Below, one piece after another: positions 1 through 7,233 of a stretch of 21,697 bases of DNA. Position 1 is the stretch's first letter; every line of letters begins with the position of its first letter. This DNA comes from Alphaproteobacteria bacterium (GTDB lineage Bacteria; Myxococcota_A; UBA796; GCA-2862545), in contig JACKEQ010000138.1 of assembly GCA_020632885.1 (NCBI GenBank), positions 1-21,697 on the forward strand, read 5' to 3'. The notes below the pieces were generated by a model that did no database searches, was not told where the DNA came from, and saw only the letters and a list, made by a program, of their open reading frames with translations. The translations under genes and the position numbers were made by a program.

Positions 1-1668
1 CTGCTGGAGGATCAGCGCCATCGACAGCAGGTAGTAGGGCAGGTCGATGTGCAGCATGTAGGGCTGGAACTGGTGCTCGAACGCCTCCCAGTAGAGGCGG
101 CTGATGGCCTCGTCGCCCATCGGGGGGATCGGCAGGCCGGTGGTATTCGCGCCGATCCACGAGCGCCGCGCGGCGAGATCGAGCACGTTCCGGTTCGCGT
201 GTGGATCCTCGGCCTCGTCGTCCCAGCCGGAGAGATCTACCGGGACCCCGCTGCCGAGCTCGGAGATGCCCTCTTCGCTCGTGATGCCCGCGAACATGTC
301 GAAGGTGTCGGGGACGTCCTGACGGACCCGATGCATACCGAACATGTTCGCCAGGTGCTCCTTCACCGCACCGGTCTTCGGGTTCGTGTCGAGTGCCTTG
401 GTGGCCTGGTCGATCCCGTGGGTCCACTCGTGGAAGAACACGCCCGGTGCCTCGAGCTTGCCGGGGCCGAACTTGATCTGGTCGCAGGGCCACTTCTTGT
501 ACGCGGCCGGGCTCGAGAGGTCGGCGTCGACGATGAGCTCGACCTGCTCGTCGTCCCAGGCGTGGAAGCCGTGGCGCGTCTCGAAGTAGGCGTGGGCATC
601 GTTCATCCAGTCGAATGCCTCGGTCACCGATCCCGCGGGGCAGGACGGATCCTCGTCGCTGCACGCCGGCGTGATGGGGTAGAAGCAGATTGAGCTGTCG
701 TCGATGAACGCGTCGGCATCGTCGATCTCGAAGTTCAGCGGCGCGTGCGACTCGGCCGACCGGTCGTAGAGCACGTCGCCCGTGACGGCATCCAGGCGCA
801 CGGTCCGGGCTCCGCGCCCCGCCCCGTCGATCTGGACCTCCCACGCCAGGAACGCCTCGCCGTCCTCGTGGTGGTGCAGGCGTCCGTCGACCCAGATCAG
901 CCGGGGCCGACCGACGCGCGCGCTCCCCGGCGACTGGGCCAGGGCCAGGCTCACCGCTTCGTTCTCGGTGAGGCGCGCCTCGTCGGTGTGCCGCCAGCCC
1001 GTGGGGTATCGACCGGAGGTCCCCACGACGCGGTCACCCGCGAGGTGCACCGACAGGCCCGCACCCGGGGCGGGGATCCCGTCGTGCTGCCACGTGAACC
1101 GCAGGGTCCGCACGGGAGGGCCGTCGATCCGCTCGGCGGGGACGAGCTCGTCGCGCGGGTCGACGAGCCCGAACAGGCCGCCGTGGCCCTCGAGGAACGC
1201 CATCGCCCGCTCGTAGTCGGTGCTCCCCGAGGTCGGAAACGCGCCGACCAGCGCCACCATCACCCCGTCGAGGTCCATCCGCTCCATCGGCTCCATCGAG
1301 CTCTCGCGGAGGCGGCCGAGCATCGCCGCGTAGTCGGCGTCGATGGCGAGCCGCTCGCGACCGAGCTCGGTGCGTCCCGCGCTCCACACGAGCTCGACGT
1401 CCACCGTGCCGGGGGGAAGCGCGGCGGGTGCGAAGCGCAGCTCGCCTGCCGCCAGCGAGGTGCTCACGCGCTGGACCCTCTGCCCGTCGACGAACAGGGC
1501 GAGCTGGGTGCTCCCGATCGCGTGCTCCCACCGTGCGGTCACGGCCACCTCGGGCGACGCCCCTTCGACGGCGACGGACCAGTCCAGCGCGCTGCCCGGG
1601 CGGGTGCTCTGGGCGGTGGTCGGGATCAGGGCCAGCAGCAGGAGGGGCGGAAAGGCACGTCGTAGCAT
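1..1668 (-). CDS. Secreted M4 (thermolysin-like) zinc metallopeptidase, 3' end outside window
   Basis: The frame is open for 556 codons from the ATG at 1668 to the left edge with no stop, so the C-terminus is missing. Residues 1-21 look like a signal peptide (two Arg, then a Leu-rich core ending TTAQS). Residues about 190-305 resemble the FTP/PepSY propeptide of thermolysin-type zymogens. The catalytic HExxH is HEWTH at 413-417. A Glu at 437 (KEHLANMFG) lies exactly 20 residues after the second His, the spacing of the third zinc ligand in thermolysin (H146 to E166). His490 in DPHANRN sits where the transition-state His of M4 enzymes is expected. An extracellular endopeptidase made as a zymogen is inferred. 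Only a short C-terminal piece should be lacking. The substrate is unknown. It is divergent from msrA. Confidence 0.85.
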   Translation of the reverse strand, partial: MLRRAFPPLLLLALIPTTAQSTRPGSALDWSVAVEGASPEVAVTARWEHAIGSTQLALFVDGQRVQRVSTSLAAGELRFAPAALPPGTVDVELVWSAGRTELGRERLAIDADYAAMLGRLRESSMEPMERMDLDGVMVALVGAFPTSGSTDYERAMAFLEGHGGLFGLVDPRDELVPAERIDGPPVRTLRFTWQHDGIPAPGAGLSVHLAGDRVVGTSGRYPTGWRHTDEARLTENEAVSLALAQSPGSARVGRPRLIWVDGRLHHHEDGEAFLAWEVQIDGAGRGARTVRLDAVTGDVLYDRSAESHAPLNFEIDDADAFIDDSSICFYPITPACSDEDPSCPAGSVTEAFDWMNDAHAYFETRHGFHAWDDEQVELIVDADLSSPAAYKKWPCDQIKFGPGKLEAPGVFFHEWTHGIDQATKALDTNPKTGAVKEHLANMFGMHRVRQDVPDTFDMFAGITSEEGISELGSGVPVDLSGWDDEAEDPHANRNVLDLAARRSWIGANTTGLPIPPMGDEAISRLYWEAFEHQFQPYMLHIDLPYYLLSMALILQQ

Positions 1669-1712
1669 CGGTTCACTCCAGTGCGTCCGAAGGTAGCGCC
1701 TGCTCGCCGCGC

Positions 1713-1727
1713 TCCCCGCATCGGGGA
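1713..1727. repeat. Short perfect hairpin between divergent genes
   Basis: TCCCCG-CAT-CGGGGA is a perfect 6-bp stem with a 3-base loop in the 132-bp region between the divergent peptidase and msrA genes. It could be an operator or a leader hairpin, but a stem this short also arises by chance in GC-rich DNA. Confidence 0.25.
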
Positions 1728-1800
1728 CTGCTCATTCGGTGCTCAGCCCGCGCTGGAATCGGGCGGGTCCCGGCAATACGGAGGGGGTTCGGAGGTCGGA

Positions 1801-2466
1801 ATGCTCGACGCCCTGTTCGGTCGGAAGAAGACGGTGATGCCCACTCCGGATCGCGCCCTGCCCGGTCGCGACACGCCGATGCCGGGGGTCCCCGAGGCCC
1901 ACTTCGTGAACGGCCACCCGCTGAAGGGCCCGTGGCCCGAGGGGATGGAGGTCGCGTACTTCGGGCTCGGGTGCTTCTGGGGGGCCGAGCGCAAGTTCTG
2001 GCAGACCGAGGGCGTGTACAGCACGGCCGTCGGCTACCAGGCGGGGCTCACGCCGAACCCGACGTACCACGAGGTCTGCACGGGCCAGACCGGGCACAAC
2101 GAGGTGGTGCTGGTGGTCTTCGACCCGCAGAAGGTGTCGTACGCGCGGCTGCTCGCGGTGTTCTTCGAGAGCCACGACCCGACGCAGGGGATGCGGCAGG
2201 GCAACGACGTGGGCACTCAGTACCGGTCGGGCATCTACACGACCTCGCCCGCTCAGGCCCGCGAGGCCGAGGCCGCGCGCGCGGCGTACGCGAAGCGGCT
2301 CGCCGACGCGGGGTTCGGCTCGGTCACCACCGAGATCGTCGAGGCGCCGGCGTTCTACTACGCCGAGGAGTACCACCAGCAGTACCTGGCGAAGAATCCG
2401 GGAGGTTACTGCGGGCTCGGCGGGACGGGGGTCTCCTGCCCGGTCGGAGTTCTCGAGAATCCATAG
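1801..2466 (+). CDS. msrA: Peptide-methionine (S)-S-oxide reductase MsrA
   Basis: A 221-residue protein that reduces the S-epimer of methionine sulfoxide in proteins, with thioredoxin as the usual electron donor. The catalytic motif GCFWG is at 57-61 with Cys58 as nucleophile. GYQAG, TGHNEVV and a Tyr-rich EEYHQQY stretch follow, as in the family. The C-terminal YCGLGGTGVSCP places Cys204 and Cys213 as likely resolving cysteines, as in the longer E. coli-type enzymes. The start at 1801 is chosen because GGAGGT lies 4 bases upstream (1791-1796) and because homologues begin shortly before this region. In-frame starts further upstream would add non-conserved sequence. There is no signal peptide, so it should be cytoplasmic. 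The first 45 residues form a longer N-terminal extension than the minimal catalytic domain. Confidence 0.95.
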   Translation: MLDALFGRKKTVMPTPDRALPGRDTPMPGVPEAHFVNGHPLKGPWPEGMEVAYFGLGCFWGAERKFWQTEGVYSTAVGYQAGLTPNPTYHEVCTGQTGHNEVVLVVFDPQKVSYARLLAVFFESHDPTQGMRQGNDVGTQYRSGIYTTSPAQAREAEAARAAYAKRLADAGFGSVTTEIVEAPAFYYAEEYHQQYLAKNPGGYCGLGGTGVSCPVGVLENP

Positions 2467-2571
2467 GGTGTACAAGAATCTGGTGCTGCGCGGTGCGAGA
2501 GAACCCTGGAAATTGCCCAGCGCTTCGACTACCTTGCCGCACAAATATTCACCCTGGGTAAAGTTTGGTGC

Positions 2572-3243
2572 ATGACGAGACCCCGATGGGACGACCTCTA
2601 CGAGGTCGCGGCCAGCCAGGCAGGCCACTTCACGACCGCGCAGGCCGCTGACGCCGGGTACTCCCCCCCGCTGCTCGACAAGTACCTTGCGAACGGGAGG
2701 GTGACGCGCATCCGACGCGGCGTGTACCGGCTGGTCCATTTCCCATCCGGAGACGACGAGGACCTCGTCGTGCTCTGGCTCTGGAGCGGGTGCCAGGGGG
2801 TGTTCAGCCACGAGACGGCGCTCTCCCGCCATCAGCTGTCCGACCTGCTCCCCAGGGACATCGAGATGACGGTCCCTGCGGCCTGGGCCCGTCGGCGTCT
2901 CAAGATCCCGGAGGGCCTGCGTCTCCACCACGCCGATCTGAGCGAGACCGAGCGGACCTGGCACGGACCCGTGCCCATCACCACTCCGTACCGCACGATC
3001 CTGGACTACGCCGACGTCGGTGTCTCCCTCGAGTTCGTGCACCAGGCCACTGAGGATGCGATCCGCCTAGGTCTGCTCTCCGTCGGACGAGGCATCGGCC
3101 AGCCCGGAGATCACCATCACGATCAACCGGACAACCTGAACCGCCTTCCGGGTCTCCGTCACGAACTCGGGCCGCAGCGCCGCGTCCCTCGCGATCGCCG
3201 GCCCTCACCAGCTGGTATGGGTGAGCGCGCCGCCACTCCATGA
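2572..3243 (+). CDS. AbiEi-type antitoxin/regulator with abnormal C-terminus
   Basis: The first 165 or so residues match the AbiEi family of type IV abortive-infection antitoxins: an N-terminal winged helix (about 5-55, with HFTTAQAADAG then a recognition helix and RIRRGVYRL) and the core containing FSHETALSRH, DIEMTVP and ITTPYRTILDYAD. Family members repress their own operon and neutralise a nucleotidyltransferase toxin, AbiEii, normally encoded immediately downstream. No intact AbiEii is present here. After GLLS (about 3075) the translation becomes His/Pro/Arg-rich and unlike the family. One extra base near 3080 would give LLSPSDEASASPEI and a stop at 3136-3138, so a frameshift or junction is likely. 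There is no clear Shine-Dalgarno before ATG 2572. The ORF ends 39 bases inside the convergent peptidase gene. Confidence 0.7.
   Translation: MTRPRWDDLYEVAASQAGHFTTAQAADAGYSPPLLDKYLANGRVTRIRRGVYRLVHFPSGDDEDLVVLWLWSGCQGVFSHETALSRHQLSDLLPRDIEMTVPAAWARRRLKIPEGLRLHHADLSETERTWHGPVPITTPYRTILDYADVGVSLEFVHQATEDAIRLGLLSVGRGIGQPGDHHHDQPDNLNRLPGLRHELGPQRRVPRDRRPSPAGMGERAATP
3127..3145 (+). repeat. Direct repeat, left copy (19 bp, 1 mismatch)
   Basis: CCGGACAACCTGAACCGCC here matches CCGGACGACCTGAACCGCC at 4385-4403 in the same orientation. The two copies bracket the 1.2-kb segment with the secreted peptidase gene. The left copy falls within the aberrant 3' part of the AbiEi-like ORF. It could be a recombination footprint; a chance match of this size is also possible in a window this long. 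Confidence 0.4.
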
Positions 3244-4314
3244 CAGGGTAATGAAGCCGAGTTCAGAGTGATGGACCTTGGCGAAGGCGTTCCCGCCGTA
3301 TTGCGAACAACCTCGGCCCTGCGCGGTGAGCTGAATGGTGCCTGGGTCCACGTCAACACCGACGTCATCGGGAACGTCGTCAAAAGTCCTGAAGAGGGGC
3401 CTCCCGCCCTTCTTTCGCGCGTGCGGCTCGTGCCAGGCGTAAAGGCTGCATTCGGCTTTGGACTCGATCACGGCGATCGACGGAGTCGAGCCGGATGCGA
3501 GCGGCACGACTTCAAGGTGGAGCTGACCCTTCGGAATTTCAAGAGTGACCGAGCCCGTGGGGTTGGACGCTTCGAGGAATGCGCTCGCGGCATTGTTTGA
3601 CCGATCGAGGTTGCTCGGGTGCGTGAACCACTCGGAGTTGATGCGCGCCGAACTCATCGACATCCAACCGTCGACGCTGTGGAGGGGCATTCCGAGGCGG
3701 GCCATCAAATCCGCCGCTTTCGCGTCTGCAGCGAGTTCCTGTGCGTGGTTGTGAGCCTTGTGTGCCGCACTTCCGCTGTCGAAGGCCGTGTGCCCGAGAA
3801 TGTGGTGGCTAAGCTCGTGAGCCCAAATGAACCGAACGCCCTCGAGGCCCGCATACTGGTACACGGTCTCGATCCAGGCCGGGTTATATCCGACGATCCT
3901 CTGGTCTTCGCCCAAGGACCCGGTCCCCACTTCGGCGTAGGCATTGCCAGCGGCCGGATCAGCCACGAGGACAGGAGGCTCGACTCCCATGTGTCCAGCG
4001 AGAGTTGCCAGCTCGATCTTGAGCGCCAGGTGGGTGATGGGCTCGGCGCGAGGCTTGTCCGTGAACAGGTGGTCGATACGCCACCGATCGAGATCCTGCT
4101 GAACCCGAAAATCCGCCCGCCCCCTTCGATAAAGGTCGGCCCAGACCTCGGACCTCCCATTGATGCCAGGCTCAGCGTTGAAGTACTTCCACGCCTGCTC
4201 CGTGGTGAAGTGAGTCACGGAGTCAACGCTAGTAGGGGCCGCAGCCGCATCGGGAGCAACCCCAGGACAGATGCGGGCGGGTTCGACTGCGAACGCGGGG
4301 ACCAAGAGCAACAT
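3205..4314 (-). CDS. Secreted HExxH metallopeptidase (M48-like)
   Basis: A 369-residue protein. The ATG at 4314 is preferred because a strong TGGAGG lies 6-7 bases upstream on the coding strand; an upstream GTG at 4362 lacks such a site. The N-terminus MLLLVPAFAVEPA looks like a short export signal. The zinc site is HELSH at 166-170 within WAHELSHHILGH, followed by QELAAD at 192-197, where Glu193 would be the third ligand, as in M48-type peptidases. The C-terminal 130 residues are rich in beta-type sequence and hold three Cys (SKAECSLY, RGCSQYGG) of unknown role. One sampled 60-base line of this gene is about 60% GC against 78% in a line of the neighbouring hydrolase gene, which suggests horizontal acquisition. 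The substrate is unknown. Confidence 0.75.
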   Translation of the reverse strand: MLLLVPAFAVEPARICPGVAPDAAAAPTSVDSVTHFTTEQAWKYFNAEPGINGRSEVWADLYRRGRADFRVQQDLDRWRIDHLFTDKPRAEPITHLALKIELATLAGHMGVEPPVLVADPAAGNAYAEVGTGSLGEDQRIVGYNPAWIETVYQYAGLEGVRFIWAHELSHHILGHTAFDSGSAAHKAHNHAQELAADAKAADLMARLGMPLHSVDGWMSMSSARINSEWFTHPSNLDRSNNAASAFLEASNPTGSVTLEIPKGQLHLEVVPLASGSTPSIAVIESKAECSLYAWHEPHARKKGGRPLFRTFDDVPDDVGVDVDPGTIQLTAQGRGCSQYGGNAFAKVHHSELGFITLSWSGGALTHTSW

Positions 4315-4384
4315 CGGTGGCCTCCAGAGCAAGGGCAGGGACAAACGAGCCGTGTCCGTCACAACTTACACCCGGCCAAGATTT

Positions 4385-4403
4385 CCGGACGACCTGAACC
4401 GCC
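4385..4403 (+). repeat. Direct repeat, right copy (19 bp, 1 mismatch)
   Basis: CCGGACGACCTGAACCGCC repeats the sequence at 3127-3145 with one A/G difference. It lies about 70 bases upstream of the peptidase start, in non-coding DNA between the peptidase and the capsid-like fragment. Confidence 0.4.
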
Positions 4404-4526
4404 GGTGGCAGAGCTATCGGCCCCCTCCCCTCGAACGAGTCCGGCCCCCGACTGGTCCCCATAAGGGACTGAGCGGTCGCCACCGTCACCGGCATTGGGC
4501 TTCCCCCGAGCGCTTTGGTGACCCCA

Positions 4527-4715
4527 ATGGCAAACGAAATCCTCGTCTCGGGGATCGGCGACCTGACCGCCGGCGAGGTGCTCGCGACCGAGTACCTGAT
4601 GCTTCTCGCGGACCGTGACGGAAGCATCCTGAACCACCCCGCGATCTTCCACGCGACCGCATCGTCCCCGAACTCGAACGCCGTCCGCGTCCCTCACCTC
4701 GTGTCCGGGTGGATA
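4527..4715 (+). pseudogene. Fragment resembling N-terminus of a phage major capsid protein
   Basis: From ATG 4527 the plus frame gives MANEILVSGIGDLTAGEVLA, then EYLMLLADRDGSILNHPAI, and ends around AVRVPHLVSG. This is well-formed protein sequence and, from memory, resembles the start of phage/prophage capsid-like proteins (GDLR...EYLLLLADR..LPNHPA). After about 4712 the frame becomes Ser/Arg/Pro-rich shadow of the opposite-strand gene, so only about 60 residues remain. The frame stays open to a TGA ending at 5276, and its last 20 residues (ending VYLWVEPTGID) again look protein-like. That could mean the capsid-like gene was interrupted. The boundary at 4715 is my estimate. A homology search was not possible, so the family assignment is tentative. 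Confidence 0.4.
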
Positions 4716-5221
4716 CGGAAGGCCCCCTTTCGCTGCGTGTCCTCGAGCTGGAACGACTCCAGGACGTGCCCGGCGTCGTCGAGGCGGAGGAGCTGGTCCT
4801 CGACCACGACCACCTGGCCCTCGGTGCCGAACCCCAAACCGCGCACCTCGTGGGGGGTGACGGTGAGGCCGGTCCAGTCGCCCAGCAGCAGCCTTCCGCG
4901 CGCCGTGGCGGCCACTCGTTCGCCAGACACGGCGATCCGATCGGCCGCTGTCATCCCGGGTACCCGGACGGTCCGGCCTCCGGTGGTGAACCCGTCTGCC
5001 AGGGGGGTGATGAGGTGGCCCCCGGCCACGAGGCGGGGCTCGTCGGGCCGGACCTCCCAGGTCCCCCGGGCGACATCGAGCACCCGTGTCCCCGAGATGC
5101 CTGTAGTGATCACACGATCGGCGTCGTACCACGCGATCTCGACGCCTAGCCGCGGGCCCGCGAGGTCCACGACCCGCACCCCCTCGGGGGGTGGAGGGTT
5201 CTCCCTTCCCGGATCCGACAT
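4694..5221 (-). CDS. Beta-propeller-like protein or fragment, unknown function
   Basis: A 175-residue protein with alternating short beta-strand phrases (VRVVDLAG, TRVLDVARGTWEV, RLLLGDWTGLTV, QVVVVEDQLLRLDDAGHVLESF) spaced about 40 residues apart, as in WD40/Kelch-like propeller blades. There are only about four blades, too few for a closed propeller, so it may be a truncated gene. There is no signal peptide. A stop (TAG) lies in frame a few codons upstream of ATG 5221, and no good Shine-Dalgarno is visible there. A GTG at about 5180 is an alternative start. Its 3' end lies at the edge of the capsid-like fragment on the opposite strand, which suggests a rearrangement junction. No specific family is recognised. 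Confidence 0.55.
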   Translation of the reverse strand: MSDPGRENPPPPEGVRVVDLAGPRLGVEIAWYDADRVITTGISGTRVLDVARGTWEVRPDEPRLVAGGHLITPLADGFTTGGRTVRVPGMTAADRIAVSGERVAATARGRLLLGDWTGLTVTPHEVRGLGFGTEGQVVVVEDQLLRLDDAGHVLESFQLEDTQRKGAFRIHPDTR

Positions 5222-5335
5222 CGACGTGACCCAGCGAGGCGTCTACCTCTGGGTCGAACCGACCGGCATCGACTGACGCAGCCGGGCGGCGTGCCCGCGG
5301 CGCTCAGGCCGCTCCAGCGCCGGCGCGGCGCGCCG

Positions 5336-6184
5336 TCAGCCGCGCAGGAACTCGGCGAGCAGCGCCACGAACGGCTCGGGGTGCTCCCGGTGCAGGAAGT
5401 GGCCGCCGGGCAGCATCTCGACGCGCAGGTCGCCGGTGAACCGCGCGCGGCTGCGCTCGAAGTCGGCGGCGGTCGCGACGCCGTCGGTCGTGCCACCCAC
5501 CACCAGGGACCGAACGCCGATCCGCTTGCGCTGCCCGTCGGGCACGCGGGGCGACACGAACGCGTAGTACGCCAGCGCGGCGGCGCAGCAGCCGGGCGCG
5601 CTGTAGGCGTTCTTCGCGGCCTCGAGCTCGCTGTCGGGCCACGCGAACCCCGGCGACCAGCGCTCGTAGAGCACGCGGATCTGGGCGTAGTCGTCGCGGG
5701 CGAAGCGGGCTGCGGCACCCGGAAGGCGGTGCGTGAAGAAGTGGCGCACGCCCCAGAGCTTGCCGAGCGTCGGGACGATCGAGGCGGGATGGGGGATGGC
5801 GACCGTGGTGAGGCTGTGCAGGCGCTCGGGGTGCAGGCCCGCGGCCGAGTACGCCGCAGAGGCCCCGAAGTCGTGGCCGACGATATGGGCGCGCTCTTCG
5901 CCGAGCGCGTCGATCAGGCCGATGATGTCGCGACCGAGCGTGTCGCTCGCGTAGTCGCCGTCGGCGGGGAGGGTGGATGGCGCGATGCCCCGCGTGTAGG
6001 GCGCGACCGCGCGGAACCCGGCCGAGGCCAGCGCGGGGCCGACGTAATCCCACGTGCGCGCGGTGTCGGGGAAGCCGTGGACCAGCACGACCAGCGGGCC
6101 AGCATCGCCCCAGGCCAGGCAGGCGAGATCGACGCCGTTCACGGCGTGGCGGGTGACATCGGGGTCCGGGGTGTGCACGCGCAT
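5336..6184 (-). CDS. Alpha/beta hydrolase, epoxide hydrolase / haloalkane dehalogenase type
   Basis: A 282-residue cytoplasmic alpha/beta hydrolase. The oxyanion motif HGFP is at 36-39. The nucleophile elbow GHDFGA has Asp105, typical of epoxide hydrolases and haloalkane dehalogenases rather than Ser esterases. The acid is probably Asp234 (GTTDGV) and the base His262 in GGHFLHREHPE. A cap region lies around 135-215. The family attacks an epoxide or C-halogen carbon to form a covalent ester that is then hydrolysed; the real substrate cannot be told. The start at 6184 is only 8 bases after the stop of the HAD gene, so the two are probably cotranscribed. Longer in-frame starts upstream would run through that gene and are rejected. 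Confidence 0.88.
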   Translation of the reverse strand: MRVHTPDPDVTRHAVNGVDLACLAWGDAGPLVVLVHGFPDTARTWDYVGPALASAGFRAVAPYTRGIAPSTLPADGDYASDTLGRDIIGLIDALGEERAHIVGHDFGASAAYSAAGLHPERLHSLTTVAIPHPASIVPTLGKLWGVRHFFTHRLPGAAARFARDDYAQIRVLYERWSPGFAWPDSELEAAKNAYSAPGCCAAALAYYAFVSPRVPDGQRKRIGVRSLVVGGTTDGVATAADFERSRARFTGDLRVEMLPGGHFLHREHPEPFVALLAEFLRG

Positions 6185-6192
6185 GCCGGACC

Positions 6193-6831
6193 CTAGCCCG
6201 ACCAGGCGTCCAGCGCCGACCGGATCGCGGCGATCGCAGCCTGCTCGTCCGCGCCGACGAGCACCGCGTGGATGCCGAGCTCCCGTGCGGCCTGCACGTT
6301 CTCGGCGCGGTCGTCGGCGAAGAGCATCTGGTCCGGCTCGACCCCGAGTCGCTCGGCGGTCAGCAGGTAGATGCGGGGATCGGGCTTCTGCAGCCCCACC
6401 TCGTGGGAGTACACGATCTGCTCGACCATGGCGTCGAACCCGTACCGCTCGGCCTCGCGCTCGCGCGCACCGACGAAGCTGTTCGACAGCAGCGCGCGGC
6501 GGTGCGGCAGGCCCGCGAAGAAGGCCGTCAGCGCGACCCGCGGCGTCCCGAGGTACGCCTCCCACACGTCCTCCATGAACACCTCGGCGTCGCCCACGAT
6601 GCCCGCGACGCGGCGATGGACCTCGTCGAGCCCGATGGCCCCGACGCTCCCTGCCTGCCAGATCGGGAGCAGTGCGGGCTCCAGCGTGCCGGGGTCGAGG
6701 CCGAGGCCAGCCTCCCAGCGCCCGACCCACGCCCGGGGCACCTCGGTGACCAGGACGCCGCCGATGTCGAACACGACGACTCCTGCACCGTGAGTGCGTC
6801 GGCCGTCGCCTGTGTGCGTTCCTCGCGTCAT
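6193..6831 (-). CDS. HAD-superfamily hydrolase (subfamily IA, YihX-like)
   Basis: A 212-residue phosphatase-like protein. Motif I is VVFDIGGVL with nucleophile Asp22. The usual second Asp is replaced by Gly24, as in the DLGNV-type motif of YihX-like sugar-phosphate phosphatases. Motif II is LLSNS (114-118), motif III is Lys149 in GLQKPDPRIY, and motif IV is FADDRAEN with Asp173/Asp174 for Mg2+. The helical cap lies between residues 30 and 105. The substrate is unknown; a small phosphorylated metabolite is likely from the family. The first 16 residues are not conserved and a later start is possible, but GGAG lies 11 bases before ATG 6831. It lies 8 bases upstream of the alpha/beta hydrolase gene in a probable two-gene unit. 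Confidence 0.88.
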   Translation of the reverse strand: MTRGTHTGDGRRTHGAGVVVFDIGGVLVTEVPRAWVGRWEAGLGLDPGTLEPALLPIWQAGSVGAIGLDEVHRRVAGIVGDAEVFMEDVWEAYLGTPRVALTAFFAGLPHRRALLSNSFVGAREREAERYGFDAMVEQIVYSHEVGLQKPDPRIYLLTAERLGVEPDQMLFADDRAENVQAARELGIHAVLVGADEQAAIAAIRSALDAWSG

Positions 6832-6850
6832 GCTCTACGCATTCTCCACC

Positions 6851-7138
6851 CTACATCGCGTCCCAGTCGTCGCCGTGGGAGCGCTGTTCGAACCGTCTCA
6901 CGTAGGCCGGGCCGAGACACCCACACCCACATTGTTCGGCGGTGGCATACTCCGAGCTCATGTAGACCTCGTCCTGTCCACAAACGAAGTCGCTCACCGC
7001 GCACTCGGAGACATCTGCTCCTGAAACGACGTAGTGCACGCTGGAGAGGTTCGGGTTCGGGCATCCGTCGACGAGGAGAGGCTTCGAACAGGCGAAGCTG
7101 TGGAAACAGACGATGACCATCAGCCTCGAAACCGTCAT
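6851..7138 (-). CDS. Small Cys-rich secreted protein or lipoprotein, unknown
   Basis: A 95-residue orphan. The N-terminus MTVSRLMVIVCFHSFAC is a short positively charged hydrophobic export signal ending in a possible but atypical lipobox (SFAC). The mature part has six more Cys (DGCPNP, SECAVSDFVCGQ, EQCGCGC), which suggests disulfides outside the cytoplasm or a metal site. ATG 7138 follows a GGGGGTG run; a GTG two codons upstream (7144) is an alternative. Base composition is lower in GC than the neighbours. It ends 20 bases before the HAD gene. I do not recognise the family. Confidence 0.6.
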   Translation of the reverse strand: MTVSRLMVIVCFHSFACSKPLLVDGCPNPNLSSVHYVVSGADVSECAVSDFVCGQDEVYMSSEYATAEQCGCGCLGPAYVRRFEQRSHGDDWDAM

Positions 7139-7233
7139 GCCCACCCCCGTTGGAGATCATCCTGGCCATCGTGGCCGATGTCGACCACGAGGTGCGAAAG
7201 CCAGCATCGGGTGTCGGCCCAGCTCCCCTGGGA

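Noticed and set aside
49..1665. Long plus-strand open frames opposite the M4 peptidase
   Set aside because: They are Arg/Ala/Gly-rich shadows without recognisable domains; the minus frame has a signal peptide and a complete zinc site.
2534..2564. Promoter for the AbiEi-like gene (TTGCCG and TAAAGT)
   Set aside because: The spacer would be 19 bases and the transcript would begin at the start codon; too weak to list, although the region is AT-richer.
7164..7176. GGCCA-TCG-TGGCC hairpin upstream of the small Cys-rich gene
   Set aside because: A 5-bp stem is expected by chance at this base composition.
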